A stretch of 15,943 nucleotides of DNA from Desulfobacterales bacterium (GCA_012974315.1 JAAXQI010000016.1:1-15943); one strand, 5' to 3'. Counted from the first letter of the stretch, positions 7,087 through 14,928 are shown. A program made the numbers and translations. The notes: generated from the letters alone by a model not told the origin.

Positions 7087-8331
7087 TTAGTCTTCAAATT
7101 TCTTCATAACAAGGACTGCATTGGTGCCGCCAAATCCGAAAGAATTAGATATACCAGCCCTGATAAGAGTCTCTCTTGCCTTGTTAGGCACATAATCCAG
7201 ATCACATTCAGGGTCAGGATTTTCAAGATTTATTGTTGGTGGAATTATCTGGTCCCTGATGGACAAGGCAAGAAAAACAGACTCAACGCCGCCAGCTCCT
7301 CCCAGCATATGACCGATCATGGATTTAGTTGAACTGATGGCAAGTTTATAAGCATGCTCACCAAATACGGTCTTTATTGCCCTGGTCTCCACCACATCGT
7401 TCAAAGGTGTCGATGTACCATGGGCATTAACATAGTCAATATCCCCAGGGGCAAGCCCGGCATCATCCAGGGCCATCTGCATGCACCTGGCTGCTCCATC
7501 ACCATCCTCGGGCGGGGCCGCCATATGATAACCGTCTCCGGACAGGCCGAAGCCGATCACTTCGGCAATAATATGCGCACCACGGTTTTGGGCATGCTCA
7601 AGCTCCTCAAGAACCAGCATGCCTCCACCTTCAGAGATAATAAAGCCATTACGGTCTTTATCAAAAGGCCTTGAAGCCTTTTCCGGGCTCTCATTATTAC
7701 GGGATAATGCCTTCATGGCGTTAAACCCGCCAACTGCCAGTGAACATACGGTGGATTCGCTGCCTCCGGTAATTGCCATATCACAATCACCGCGAGCTAA
7801 AGAACGAAAAGCCTCACCGACGGCATGGGTGCCGGCGGCACAGGCTGTGGTCAAAGAAAGATTGGGGCCCTTTGCACCATATACGATGGATATCTGTCCC
7901 GCGCTCATATTCGAGATGACCATGGGAATAAAAAACGGGGTAATCTTACGGGGGCCACGCTCCAAAACGACATTGTGATACTTCTCAATGGTTGACAAGC
8001 CGCCAATGCCGTTGCCGGTAAAGACGCCAACGCGAGTCGCATTCGTATCGTCAATGGTCAGGCCGGATTCTTCCAGAGCCATTCCTGCAGCTGCCACTGC
8101 ATATTGAACAAAAGCATCAAGATGCCTTGCCAATTTGGGCTCGATAAAATCCTCAGGATTAAAATCCTTGACCTCGGCGGCTATCTTGACAGCATAATCA
8201 GTTGTATCAAAACGCGTAATAAGGCCGACTCCGCTCTTGCCGTCACACAAGTTGCGCCAGGTTTTTTCAGTTCCGGTCCCAAGTGGGGTTACCAGGCCGG
8301 TGCCTGTCACTACTACCCTACGTTTCACCAT
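7087..8331 (-). CDS. fabF: Beta-ketoacyl-ACP synthase II
   Basis: Elongating condensing enzyme of type II fatty acid synthesis: joins acyl-ACP with malonyl-ACP, releasing CO2. With the ATG at 8331 it has 414 residues (E. coli 413) and begins MVKRRVVVTGTG, aligning exactly with the family. A TTG at 8340 would add three residues without any Shine-Dalgarno. The catalytic triad is intact: Cys164 in TTACAAGTHA, His304 in NAHGTSTP, Lys336 and His341 in STKSMIGHMLGG. The C-terminal SNSFGFGGTNAVLV is typical. It follows acpP after 133 bp, with a terminator-like hairpin between them, and precedes rpiB by 27 bp. Upstream sequence offers only a weak ribosome binding site. Confidence 0.97.
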   Translation of the reverse strand: MVKRRVVVTGTGLVTPLGTGTEKTWRNLCDGKSGVGLITRFDTTDYAVKIAAEVKDFNPEDFIEPKLARHLDAFVQYAVAAAGMALEESGLTIDDTNATRVGVFTGNGIGGLSTIEKYHNVVLERGPRKITPFFIPMVISNMSAGQISIVYGAKGPNLSLTTACAAGTHAVGEAFRSLARGDCDMAITGGSESTVCSLAVGGFNAMKALSRNNESPEKASRPFDKDRNGFIISEGGGMLVLEELEHAQNRGAHIIAEVIGFGLSGDGYHMAAPPEDGDGAARCMQMALDDAGLAPGDIDYVNAHGTSTPLNDVVETRAIKTVFGEHAYKLAISSTKSMIGHMLGGAGGVESVFLALSIRDQIIPPTINLENPDPECDLDYVPNKARETLIRAGISNSFGFGGTNAVLVMKKFED

Positions 8332-8385
8332 TTTCACCAATCAGAATATATCTTGTATTCTGCATACACTGAACCGACTTCAATG

Positions 8386-8424
8386 AAAAAATGCGGGGGA
8401 AAACAAAACCTCTTATGCCCTCGC
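8386..8424 (-). terminator. Terminator-like hairpin between acpP and fabF
   Basis: On the minus strand GCGAGGG (8424-8418) pairs with CCCCCGC (8399-8393) with one A/C mismatch and an 18-base loop, then ATTTTTT follows. This looks like a leaky intrinsic terminator 41 bases after the acpP stop, which would let acpP messenger outnumber fabF messenger. The loop is large and one pair is broken, so strength is uncertain. Confidence 0.4.
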
Positions 8425-8464
8425 AATAAACATTCTCCAGCGCGAATCAGAAAAAGGATTCTTA

Positions 8465-8692
8465 TTAGACTTTCTGCACGTGATCAATGGCATCCTTAAC
8501 CGAGGTAATTTTTTCTGCCACCTCATCAGGAATTTCGATTCCAAAAGCTTCTTCCATTGCCATGATGAGCTCAACAAGATCCAAGGAATCGGCACCCAGG
8601 TCATCAACGAAAGATGCGCCCGGTACAACCTTGTCTTTATCAACACTTAACTGCTCAACAATGATATCAATCACTTTCTCTTCTGCCGACAT
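8465..8692 (-). CDS. acpP: Acyl carrier protein
   Basis: Small acidic carrier whose Ser36 receives the 4'-phosphopantetheine arm, in the motif GADSLD (33-38); carries growing acyl chains among the Fab enzymes and donates them to PlsX. 75 residues starting MSAEEKVIDIIVEQL, the usual ACP length. I chose the ATG at 8692: AAGGAG lies 8 bases upstream, whereas a TTG two codons earlier is only 2 bases from it. It lies between fabG (111-bp gap) and fabF (133-bp gap), and both gaps contain terminator-like hairpins, so acpP may be a separately tuned unit. Confidence 0.98.
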   Translation of the reverse strand: MSAEEKVIDIIVEQLSVDKDKVVPGASFVDDLGADSLDLVELIMAMEEAFGIEIPDEVAEKITSVKDAIDHVQKV

Positions 8693-8717
8693 GTTCAATT
8701 CTCCTTAAGTATTTGTT

Positions 8718-8727
8718 CTAACGTTAG
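8718..8727. repeat. Ten-base perfect palindrome upstream of acpP
   Basis: CTAACGTTAG is a perfect palindrome 25 bases upstream of the acpP ATG and just ahead of its Shine-Dalgarno; AGCGCT (8726-8731) overlaps its edge. It has no loop, so it is more likely a duplex protein site than an RNA hairpin. Its placement suits an operator, but it could be chance. Confidence 0.25.
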
Positions 8728-8767
8728 CGCTCTAAATAAAGCATATTTATTCAAAAAAATAAATTAA

Positions 8768-8800
8768 ACTTGCTAAAATCGATCAATAGATCATGCAAGT
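8768..8800 (-). terminator. Terminator-like hairpin after fabG
   Basis: On the minus strand ACTTGC (8800-8795) pairs with GCAAGT (8773-8768). A smaller GATC-TATT-GATC hairpin (8792-8781) lies inside the loop, and the T-rich TTAATTTATTTTTTT follows. It begins 3 bases after the fabG stop. The structure suits partial termination or attenuation before acpP. Confidence 0.42.
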
Positions 8801-8803
8801 GTA

Positions 8804-9548
8804 TCAACCCATAAACATTCCGCCGTTGACATGTATGACCTGGCCGGTCACATATCTGGCATCTTCAGAAGCCAGATATGTCACTGCCCCTGCAATATCT
8901 TTTGGTTCGCCAAGGATACCGAGGGGAATCTCTGAGAGTATTTTTTCCTTCACTGCTTCGGGAAGTTCACTTGTCATATCAGTATCAATGTATCCCGGTG
9001 CCACGCAATTTACCGTGATACCCCGTGATGACAGTTCCCTGGCAGATGAACGTGCAAGGCCTACCAGACCGGCTTTGGCCGCAGAATAATTCACCTGACC
9101 TGCATTGCCGGCAAAACCGACCACAGAGGTTATAATGATTATCCGCCCCCATCGCTGTTTCATCATTGGCCTGCACCCTGCCTTAATGCAATTAAACGCA
9201 CCCTTCAGGTTAACATCCATGACCTGATCCCAGGCTTCCTCTTTCATGGTTGCCAAAAGACCGTCCCTGGTGATCCCGGCATTACATACCAGGATATCTA
9301 TCCTGCCGCATTCAGCAGCTATCTGCTTGAAGGCATCCTGGACCTCTGAGGTCTTTGATACATCAAACTTGACCAGTACGCATTCACCGCCAATGGACTC
9401 AACCTGTCTTTGTCTCCTCAGCTGCTTCCGACCGGCTGACAAAATTAATTACAACCTTGGCTCCCATTTTAGCAAGCTGCAGACAGATAGCTCGACCAAT
9501 TCCCCGGCTGCCGCCAGTAACAACAGCCACTTTTCCTGCTAAACTCAT
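8804..9548 (-). pseudogene. fabG: 3-oxoacyl-ACP reductase FabG, interrupted by a frameshift
   Basis: FabG reduces 3-oxoacyl-ACP to 3-hydroxyacyl-ACP with NADPH. The true start is ATG 9548, which shares one base with the etfA stop (TAATG) and has AAGGGG upstream. This frame encodes MSLAGKVAVVTGGSRGIGRA with the nucleotide-binding TGGSRGIG (11-18), then meets TGA at 9399-9401 after 49 residues. The rest of FabG continues in another frame from about 9413 to 8804. The gene is 745 bp, not a multiple of three. Adding two bases near 9403-9413 restores 248 residues with Asn114, Ser142, Tyr155 and Lys159, each 4 higher than in E. coli FabG; removing one base gives 247. Loss of one GA unit from an AAAGAGACAGG-like sequence would explain it. 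All catalytic residues are otherwise intact, so the cause is either a sequencing error or a very recent mutation. Confidence 0.9.
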
Positions 9549-10738
9549 TATCCCCTTCTCTCCTTGATCTTTTCTATCAGTTTGGGCACAACCTCAAACA
9601 AGTCCCCTACTATGCCATAGGTTGCAACATCAAAAATTGAGGCATGGGGATCTTTGTTAATCGCGACAATGGTCTCGGAAGATTGCATGCCAACAACGTG
9701 CTGAATAGCCCCGGAAATGCCGCAGGCTATATAGAGTTTCGGGTTGACCGTTTTTCCGGTCTGGCCTACCTGATGCGGATAAGCAATCCATTCAGAGTCT
9801 ACCGCAGCCCGGGAAGCCCCTACAGCCCCACCTACAGCATCCGCCAGTTGCTTTATGAGTTCAAATCCTTTTTCATTATCCAGGCCCCGGCCTCCTGAGA
9901 CAATAATTTCTCCCTCGGTGATATTTACCTGATCCTGCTCTTCAAGCACGCTGCGCAGAACCTTAACCTTGGATTGCAGTCGTTCCGGCTGGGGCTGATA
10001 ATTAATTATTTCCCCTTTTCTATTCAGATCCTGCTGAACAGCTTTCATGACACGCGGCCTGACAGTTGACATTTGCGGCCTGGTAAAAGGACATTCGATT
10101 GTTGCCATGATATTGCCACCAAAAGCCGGCCTGGTCTGCAACAAAACCCCATCATCCGGTCTGATTGCCAGCTGGGTACAATCTGCAGTCAAACCGGTGG
10201 CAAGAGATGTGGCCACCAGTGGTATGAACGAGCGGCCAATGGCGGTAGCCCCTGCCAGCACAACTTCCGGCTTCTGCTCCCGGACCACATCCTCCAAAAT
10301 ATTGCCAAATATTTCATCAGTGAAATATTCAAGAGCAGGGTCATCAACCTGATAGACAATATCAGCTCCATAAGAGACAAGATCCCTGGCTGCGCCGCCA
10401 AGGCCGGAACCAAGGAGAACTGCGCTGAGTGTCACTTTTTGCTGATCGGCAAGTTCACGTCCAATGCCAAGCAATTCAAATGATACCGGCACAACTTTCC
10501 CATGGCGATATTCAGCGAATATCATTATTCCCGACCACTCGGCCAGGTCAACCTGTACAGCCTTCTCCTTGCTATCAATACTCAAAGCACCAACTTCACA
10601 ACTGTCCACACAGGAACCGCAAAGGGTGCACTTTTCATTGACAACAGCAACGCCATCAATAACTTCAATGGCGCCGAAGGTACATTCTTCCTCGCAAACA
10701 CCACAGCCTATACAGGTCTCTATATCAATTTTCAGCAT
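9548..10738 (-). CDS. etfA: Electron transfer flavoprotein alpha subunit with N-terminal two-[4Fe-4S] ferredoxin domain
   Basis: A 396-residue fusion. Residues 1-60 are a bacterial ferredoxin domain with two full cluster motifs: C9, C12, C15, C19 and C37, C40, C43, C47. Residues 70-240 are the EtfA Rossmann-like domain I. Residues 275-390 are the FAD-binding domain with SGGRG (281-285), GASR (307-310), QVGQTG (323-328), CGISGAIQH (339-347) and the closing NKDP. Ordinary EtfA is about 310-330 residues; the extra ferredoxin resembles Etf from anaerobes such as the caffeyl-CoA reductase-linked CarE of Acetobacterium (from memory). It would pass electrons between EtfB, its acyl-CoA dehydrogenase partner and low-potential ferredoxin. 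It lies 3 bases after etfB, and its stop overlaps the fabG start by one base, so it is tightly tied to the fatty acid genes. The symbol follows the family. Confidence 0.95.
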   Translation of the reverse strand: MLKIDIETCIGCGVCEEECTFGAIEVIDGVAVVNEKCTLCGSCVDSCEVGALSIDSKEKAVQVDLAEWSGIMIFAEYRHGKVVPVSFELLGIGRELADQQKVTLSAVLLGSGLGGAARDLVSYGADIVYQVDDPALEYFTDEIFGNILEDVVREQKPEVVLAGATAIGRSFIPLVATSLATGLTADCTQLAIRPDDGVLLQTRPAFGGNIMATIECPFTRPQMSTVRPRVMKAVQQDLNRKGEIINYQPQPERLQSKVKVLRSVLEEQDQVNITEGEIIVSGGRGLDNEKGFELIKQLADAVGGAVGASRAAVDSEWIAYPHQVGQTGKTVNPKLYIACGISGAIQHVVGMQSSETIVAINKDPHASIFDVATYGIVGDLFEVVPKLIEKIKERRG

Positions 10739-10741
10739 AAT

Positions 10742-11521
10742 TTACAGATACGGTTCAAGTTTATTTACCAGTTGTTCAACCTGCTCATCAACAGTACCTT
10801 CCAGCATTGCCCGTTCGCCTTTAAATTCAGGGGCAAAAACCTTCACCACCTGTGTCGTCGAACCGGGCAGTCCAAGACTGTCTGGATCTGCCTCTATAGC
10901 TTCAGCATTTAAAATTCTAATGGAGAGGCTCTTGGCTTTCATCTTGCCCTTTAAGGAAGGCACCCGTGGTTCGTTTATCTCTTTTACTACGGTAAGCAGA
11001 CCCGGCAGGGGAATCTCAACTTCGTCATACCCGTCGTCCATCAAGCGATGCAGAAGAATCGCTCCGTTTTCAAATCCGGTAATCTTCCTTACACAGCTGA
11101 CATAGGGAATATTCAAACGTTTAGCCAACCCGGGTCCGACCTGGGCGGTATCACCATCTATTGCCTGTTTACCGCAAAGGATCAGATCAAACGGGCCTGT
11201 CTTTTCTATGGCTTTTCCCAGGGTATAGGTTGTTGCCCAGGTATCTGCACCGGCAAAAGCACGATCCGAAACAAGAACAGCCTCATCTGCTCCGCAGGAA
11301 ACTGCCTCACGCAAGATGGCCTCAGCCTGTGGAGGGCCCATACTGAGAACAGTTACCGTGCCGCCATGCTGTTCTTTCAAACGGACTGCCTCTTCAACTG
11401 CATGCCGGTCAAAGGGGTTCATGATGGACTCAACTCCTTCCCGGGCCATGGTGTTCGTTTTAGGATCCAAACGGACATCTTTGGCGTCAGGGACCTGTTT
11501 AATGCAAACAATTATATTCAT
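10742..11521 (-). CDS. etfB: Electron transfer flavoprotein beta subunit, bifurcating-type
   Basis: A 259-residue EtfB, partner of the ferredoxin-fused EtfA. It opens MNIIVCIKQVPDAKDVRLD, then has SIMNPFDRHAVEEAVRLKE (32-50), SDRAFAGADTWATTYTLGKA (85-104) and IDGDTAQVGP (121-130). These last segments are, from memory of the family, characteristic of Etf from anaerobes that bind a second FAD in the beta subunit and use NADH (Acidaminococcus, clostridial Bcd-Etf), where mitochondrial-type Etf binds AMP. Bifurcation is therefore plausible but not shown by sequence alone. ATG at 11521 has no strong Shine-Dalgarno. It follows the acyl-CoA dehydrogenase by 64 bp and precedes etfA by 3 bp, forming one functional unit. 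Confidence 0.95.
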   Translation of the reverse strand: MNIIVCIKQVPDAKDVRLDPKTNTMAREGVESIMNPFDRHAVEEAVRLKEQHGGTVTVLSMGPPQAEAILREAVSCGADEAVLVSDRAFAGADTWATTYTLGKAIEKTGPFDLILCGKQAIDGDTAQVGPGLAKRLNIPYVSCVRKITGFENGAILLHRLMDDGYDEVEIPLPGLLTVVKEINEPRVPSLKGKMKAKSLSIRILNAEAIEADPDSLGLPGSTTQVVKVFAPEFKGERAMLEGTVDEQVEQLVNKLEPYL

Positions 11522-11585
11522 GGGTATTCAATGATTCGTTATTATTTCGTATGATACTCCGAGGATTTCTGGCAACCGGAACCTG

Positions 11586-12734
11586 TCAAGTATATTCCTT
11601 GTTCAGTTCCTGTCCAATAACATTTCGCTGAATCTGGTTCGTTCCTTCATATATCTGGAGAATTTTTGCATCACGCATCATCTTCTCCACCGGGTATTCA
11701 CGCATATACCCATAACCCGCCAAAACCTGTACAGCATCAACGGTCACTTTCATTGCCATGTCAGTCGCAAATACCTTACACATTGATGAGGCTTTGGTCA
11801 TATCTTTGGGGTGGACAGCTATATGCTTGGCCGCAGCATAAACAAGAGATCTGCCCGCCTCAACCTGAATTGCCATATCAGCCAGCATGTGCTGAATCGC
11901 CTGGAAAGAAATAATCGGTTTGCCGAACTGAACACGCTGTTTAGCATAGGTCACAGACTCATCAAGCGCTGCCTGCCCTAAGCCCACACCAAGAATCGCA
12001 ATTCCCGGTCGGGACAGATCCAGTGTTTTCATAACTGTAATAAACCCCGATCCCTGTCGACCGATCAAACGATCCTTGGGAATCCGGCAGTCCTTGAAAA
12101 TCAGTTCACAGGTAGCGGAAGCACGGATACCCATTTTTTTCTCTTTTGGACCACAGGAGAATCCCGGATCAGTGTCTTCAACTACAAACATGGAAGCACC
12201 TCTTGCCCCCTTGCTCTTATCGGTCATGGCAACTACCGAATAGATTTGAGCTTCTCCGGCATTGGTTATCCACTGTTTGGTGCCGTTCAGCACCCATTCG
12301 TCACCATCAAGTACGGCGGTAGTCTGAATCCCTGATGCATCACTGCCGGCATTTGCTTCAGTAAGGGCAAAAGCAGCTCTCCTCTTGCCAGTTGCGACAT
12401 CCGGCATGTATTGCTGTTTCATCTCTTCACTGCCGGACAATAATATTGGATAAGCTCCCAAAGCGCTGGCAGCAAAACTTGTAGCAACTGCAACACATCC
12501 ACGCCCGAATTGCTCCAGGGCAAGCACTACCTCGAAACAGCCGCCACCAAAGCCACCATATTCTTCAGGAATATAAAGACCATAAAGATCTGCCTGGGCA
12601 ATCTCATTCAGAATTTCTGTAGCAAACTCTTCTTTCTCATCCAATTCCGCCCGTTGTGGAATAATTTTCTCATCAGCAATCTGTCGGGCAATATCGACAA
12701 TCATCTGTTGTTCTTCAGTTAAAAAATAATCCAC
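11586..12734 (-). CDS. Acyl-CoA dehydrogenase (short-chain/butyryl-CoA dehydrogenase-like)
   Basis: FAD flavoprotein of 382 residues that interconverts saturated acyl-thioesters and trans-2-enoyl-thioesters, passing electrons to or from Etf. Motifs: ALTEANAGSDASG and KQWITNAGEA for FAD and substrate binding, and QIYEGTNQIQRNVIGQEL at the C-terminus with the catalytic base Glu363, positioned as in butyryl-CoA and short-chain dehydrogenases. The start is a GTG (12732-12734) with GGGAG 7 bases upstream; residues DYFLTEEQQMI fit the family N-terminus. It is followed by etfB and etfA and placed between fabH and fabG, where fabD usually sits. Roles to weigh: butyryl-CoA-type catabolism, branched or short acyl primer formation, or enoyl reduction in lipid synthesis. 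Substrate chain length cannot be read from the sequence. Confidence 0.93.
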   Translation of the reverse strand: MDYFLTEEQQMIVDIARQIADEKIIPQRAELDEKEEFATEILNEIAQADLYGLYIPEEYGGFGGGCFEVVLALEQFGRGCVAVATSFAASALGAYPILLSGSEEMKQQYMPDVATGKRRAAFALTEANAGSDASGIQTTAVLDGDEWVLNGTKQWITNAGEAQIYSVVAMTDKSKGARGASMFVVEDTDPGFSCGPKEKKMGIRASATCELIFKDCRIPKDRLIGRQGSGFITVMKTLDLSRPGIAILGVGLGQAALDESVTYAKQRVQFGKPIISFQAIQHMLADMAIQVEAGRSLVYAAAKHIAVHPKDMTKASSMCKVFATDMAMKVTVDAVQVLAGYGYMREYPVEKMMRDAKILQIYEGTNQIQRNVIGQELNKEYT

Positions 12735-12788
12735 CTTTCACTCCCATGTATTAATTGCAGTAATTTAAGAAAGAAGAAATCATCAAAA

Positions 12789-12818
12789 TTTATACCCTCT
12801 TCCGCGCCCTGCAAGCAA
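12789..12818 (-). promoter_or_regulatory. Possible promoter ahead of the acyl-CoA dehydrogenase
   Basis: In the 128-bp gap after fabH, the minus strand shows TTGCTT (12813-12818), an 18-base spacer, and TATAAA (12789-12794). The -10 matches 5 of 6, the -35 only 3 of 6. The size of the gap, in an otherwise compact gene train, makes a separate start for the dehydrogenase-Etf genes reasonable. Confidence 0.3.
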
Positions 12819-12862
12819 GCTCAAAAACAAAAAAAATATCATTCTTCTCGCAGCAAGTCTCT

Positions 12863-13867
12863 CTACCAGCGCCAAAGCGCGACTCCCCAGGTAAAACCTC
12901 CGCCAAACACACTGAAAAGCAGCAGATCATCTTTTTGCAGACGCCCTTCACGGTTCGCCTCGTCCAGAGCTATTGGCAGACTGGCTGCAGATGAATTGCC
13001 ATATTTCTGTATGGTTGTATATACTTTTTCAAATGGCAGGTTAACCCTTTCAGCCAAACTTTTGAGAATTCTGATATTTGCCTGGTGAGGGATCATAAGA
13101 TCAATGTCATCCACCGTGATTCCCTCTTTGTTAAGCAAAATCTCTACAGCATCTCCCATACCACGAACAGCATATTTAAAGACATCCCTCCCAGCCATGT
13201 TGAATGTCGAGCCATCATAAGAACTTTTGCGGTCAGGAATTGTCTCATAATCCACAACCGGGCAGTAGCAACGTGGAGCAGGATCCAAGCTCAGCAATTG
13301 CCAGAGGCGCCCATCACTATAAAGCTGGCTGGACAATAAACCGTCTTCATCATTACTACCTGTGACTACACAGGCGCCGGCACCATCACCAAAGAGAATG
13401 CAGGTGTTGCGATCCTGCCAGTCCACCCTGGCGGAAAGTGTTTCCGCCCCTATTACGAGAATCTTCATGTCAGGTGCATTTTTTATATATCTGTCTGCTA
13501 TCTCCAGAGCATAAAGAAAACCGGAACAGGCAGCACTGATATCAAATGCAAACGCATTTTCAGCACCTATTTCCTTCTGTACAAGACAGGCACAGGATGG
13601 CATTACCATTTCGGCGGTTATAGTGCCCACTATAATCATATCAATTTCCTGAGCAGTAACTCCAGCCATGGTTAACGCCTTGTTAGCTGCCTCGGCCGCC
13701 ATTTCTGAAGTCTCTTCTCCGGATCCTGCTATTCTTCTGGTTTTAATACCGGTCCGGGTCGTTATCCACTCATCACTTGTCTCTACGATCTTTTCCAATT
13801 CATTATTGGTCAAGATACGTTTTGGCAAATAAGAGCCCGTCCCAATTATTTTTGACCTAGCAGTCAT
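12863..13867 (-). CDS. fabH: Beta-ketoacyl-ACP synthase III
   Basis: Initiating condensing enzyme: joins an acyl-CoA primer, often acetyl-CoA, to malonyl-ACP. 334 residues (E. coli 317). The catalytic triad is present: Cys114 in ISAACSGFLYA, His261 in IPHQANIR, Asn291 in YGNSSAAS. The C-terminal FSVFGGGFTWGVALWRW is typical. The ATG at 13867 overlaps the plsX stop by four bases (ATGA), with GGAG 8 bases upstream, so translation is coupled. The next gene, an acyl-CoA dehydrogenase, begins after 128 bp. Primer preference, straight or branched, cannot be told from the motifs. Confidence 0.97.
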   Translation of the reverse strand: MTARSKIIGTGSYLPKRILTNNELEKIVETSDEWITTRTGIKTRRIAGSGEETSEMAAEAANKALTMAGVTAQEIDMIIVGTITAEMVMPSCACLVQKEIGAENAFAFDISAACSGFLYALEIADRYIKNAPDMKILVIGAETLSARVDWQDRNTCILFGDGAGACVVTGSNDEDGLLSSQLYSDGRLWQLLSLDPAPRCYCPVVDYETIPDRKSSYDGSTFNMAGRDVFKYAVRGMGDAVEILLNKEGITVDDIDLMIPHQANIRILKSLAERVNLPFEKVYTTIQKYGNSSAASLPIALDEANREGRLQKDDLLLFSVFGGGFTWGVALWRW

Positions 13868-14925
13868 TCAATCTCTCCAGGCTTTTGAACAGCATCGGAT
13901 TCATTTTGCACTTCTTCTGCCTGGGCCGGATTAAATTCTGACAACATCTGTGTTATATGCCCATTGACCTTGCTGCGAATCATCTCCGCTGCAACCTTTA
14001 TGGCATTTTTAATGGCTTTGGCATTAGAACGGCCATGGCAAACTATTCCTGTACCATTCACACCCAATAGCGGTGCTCCGCCATATTCAGCATAATCGAC
14101 CCTTTTGCCAAAATTGCGGAAAGCCTGCCTGGCAAGAATATAGCCTACTTTTGCCATAAAGCTCTTCGACATTTCAGTACGCAACATGGTCATAATTGCT
14201 TCAGCTAATCCCTCGCTGACTTTCAGGCAGACGTTTCCAACAAAACCGTCACAGACGATAACATCGACATCTCCCTGGAAAATATCCCTGCCTTCTACAT
14301 TACCAATGAAATTGAGCGAACTTTTCCTGAAGAGTTCGTGGGCGCTTTTGACCAGCACATTTCCCTTGCCGCCCTCTTCACCGATACTAAGCAGCCCGAT
14401 GCGGGGTTTCTGGATTTGAAACAGGTTGTCTGAAAACGCCGAGCCCATAACACCGAATTGGAAGAGATGCTGAGGACGGCAGTCAACATTTGCGCCCACA
14501 TCCATCATGACCAGAGGATTTTTCAGCGTTGGGAATATACTGGCAATCCCGGGCCTTAAAACATTTTCCAAACGGCCCAGCGATTTAATGGCTGAAACCA
14601 TGGTTGCGCCGGAGTTACCCGCGCTCACTACACCATCTGCTTCACCATTCTTGATCTGCTCAAATGCTCTGATGATTGATGAATCCTTTTTCTTTCGTAT
14701 TGCTTCAAAAGGGGACTCATCCATGGAAACTGTTTGAGAAGCATGAACGATATGCAACCTGGAGGACGCACGAGGGTGATTCTGCAAAACTCTGTTGAGG
14801 ACATTTTCATCGCCGATGAGTGTTACATCCAGGTCTGATTCCTCAACAGCCTGTATCGCCCCGATAACCATTTCCTCCGGGCCTCGTTCGCCACCCATGG
14901 CATCAAGGGCAATACGCAATGTCAC
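13864..14925 (-). CDS. plsX: Phosphate acyltransferase PlsX
   Basis: Converts acyl-ACP to acyl-phosphate, the acyl donor for PlsY in the first step of phospholipid synthesis; a peripheral membrane enzyme. 353 residues. Family landmarks: N-terminal RIALDAMGGERGPE, GVVSAGNSGATM (about 99-110), MMDVGANVDCRPQHL, CDGFVGNVCLKVSEG, and YGGAPLLGVNG. The start is a GTG (14923-14925) with GGAG 7 bases upstream, 3 bases after the rpmF stop. The C-terminus has an acidic tail of about 20 residues after MLSEF that goes beyond the usual core and is probably disordered. Position between rpmF and fabH is the classical arrangement. Confidence 0.97.
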   Translation of the reverse strand: MTLRIALDAMGGERGPEEMVIGAIQAVEESDLDVTLIGDENVLNRVLQNHPRASSRLHIVHASQTVSMDESPFEAIRKKKDSSIIRAFEQIKNGEADGVVSAGNSGATMVSAIKSLGRLENVLRPGIASIFPTLKNPLVMMDVGANVDCRPQHLFQFGVMGSAFSDNLFQIQKPRIGLLSIGEEGGKGNVLVKSAHELFRKSSLNFIGNVEGRDIFQGDVDVIVCDGFVGNVCLKVSEGLAEAIMTMLRTEMSKSFMAKVGYILARQAFRNFGKRVDYAEYGGAPLLGVNGTGIVCHGRSNAKAIKNAIKVAAEMIRSKVNGHITQMLSEFNPAQAEEVQNESDAVQKPGEIE

Positions 14926-14928
14926 TTT

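Noticed and set aside
8413..8646. A 77-codon minus-strand frame overlapping acpP
   Set aside because: It is an alternative frame of acpP extended into the gap; acpP itself is unmistakable and this frame has no family resemblance or ribosome binding site.
8804..9442. FabG read as an intact 212-residue protein starting at TTG 9442
   Set aside because: It would lack the TGGSRGIG cofactor motif, which is present in the adjacent frame upstream, and the TTG has no Shine-Dalgarno; a frameshift in full-length fabG explains the data better.
10464..11105. A 213-codon plus-strand frame across etfA and etfB
   Set aside because: It crosses two certain genes on the other strand, is serine/threonine/proline-rich as shadow frames often are, and matches nothing known.
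12821..12857. Small stem after fabH followed by a T8 run on the minus strand
   Set aside because: The stem is only 4 bp with a wobble pair, and the T-run is about 10 bases away, so it does not fit an intrinsic terminator.
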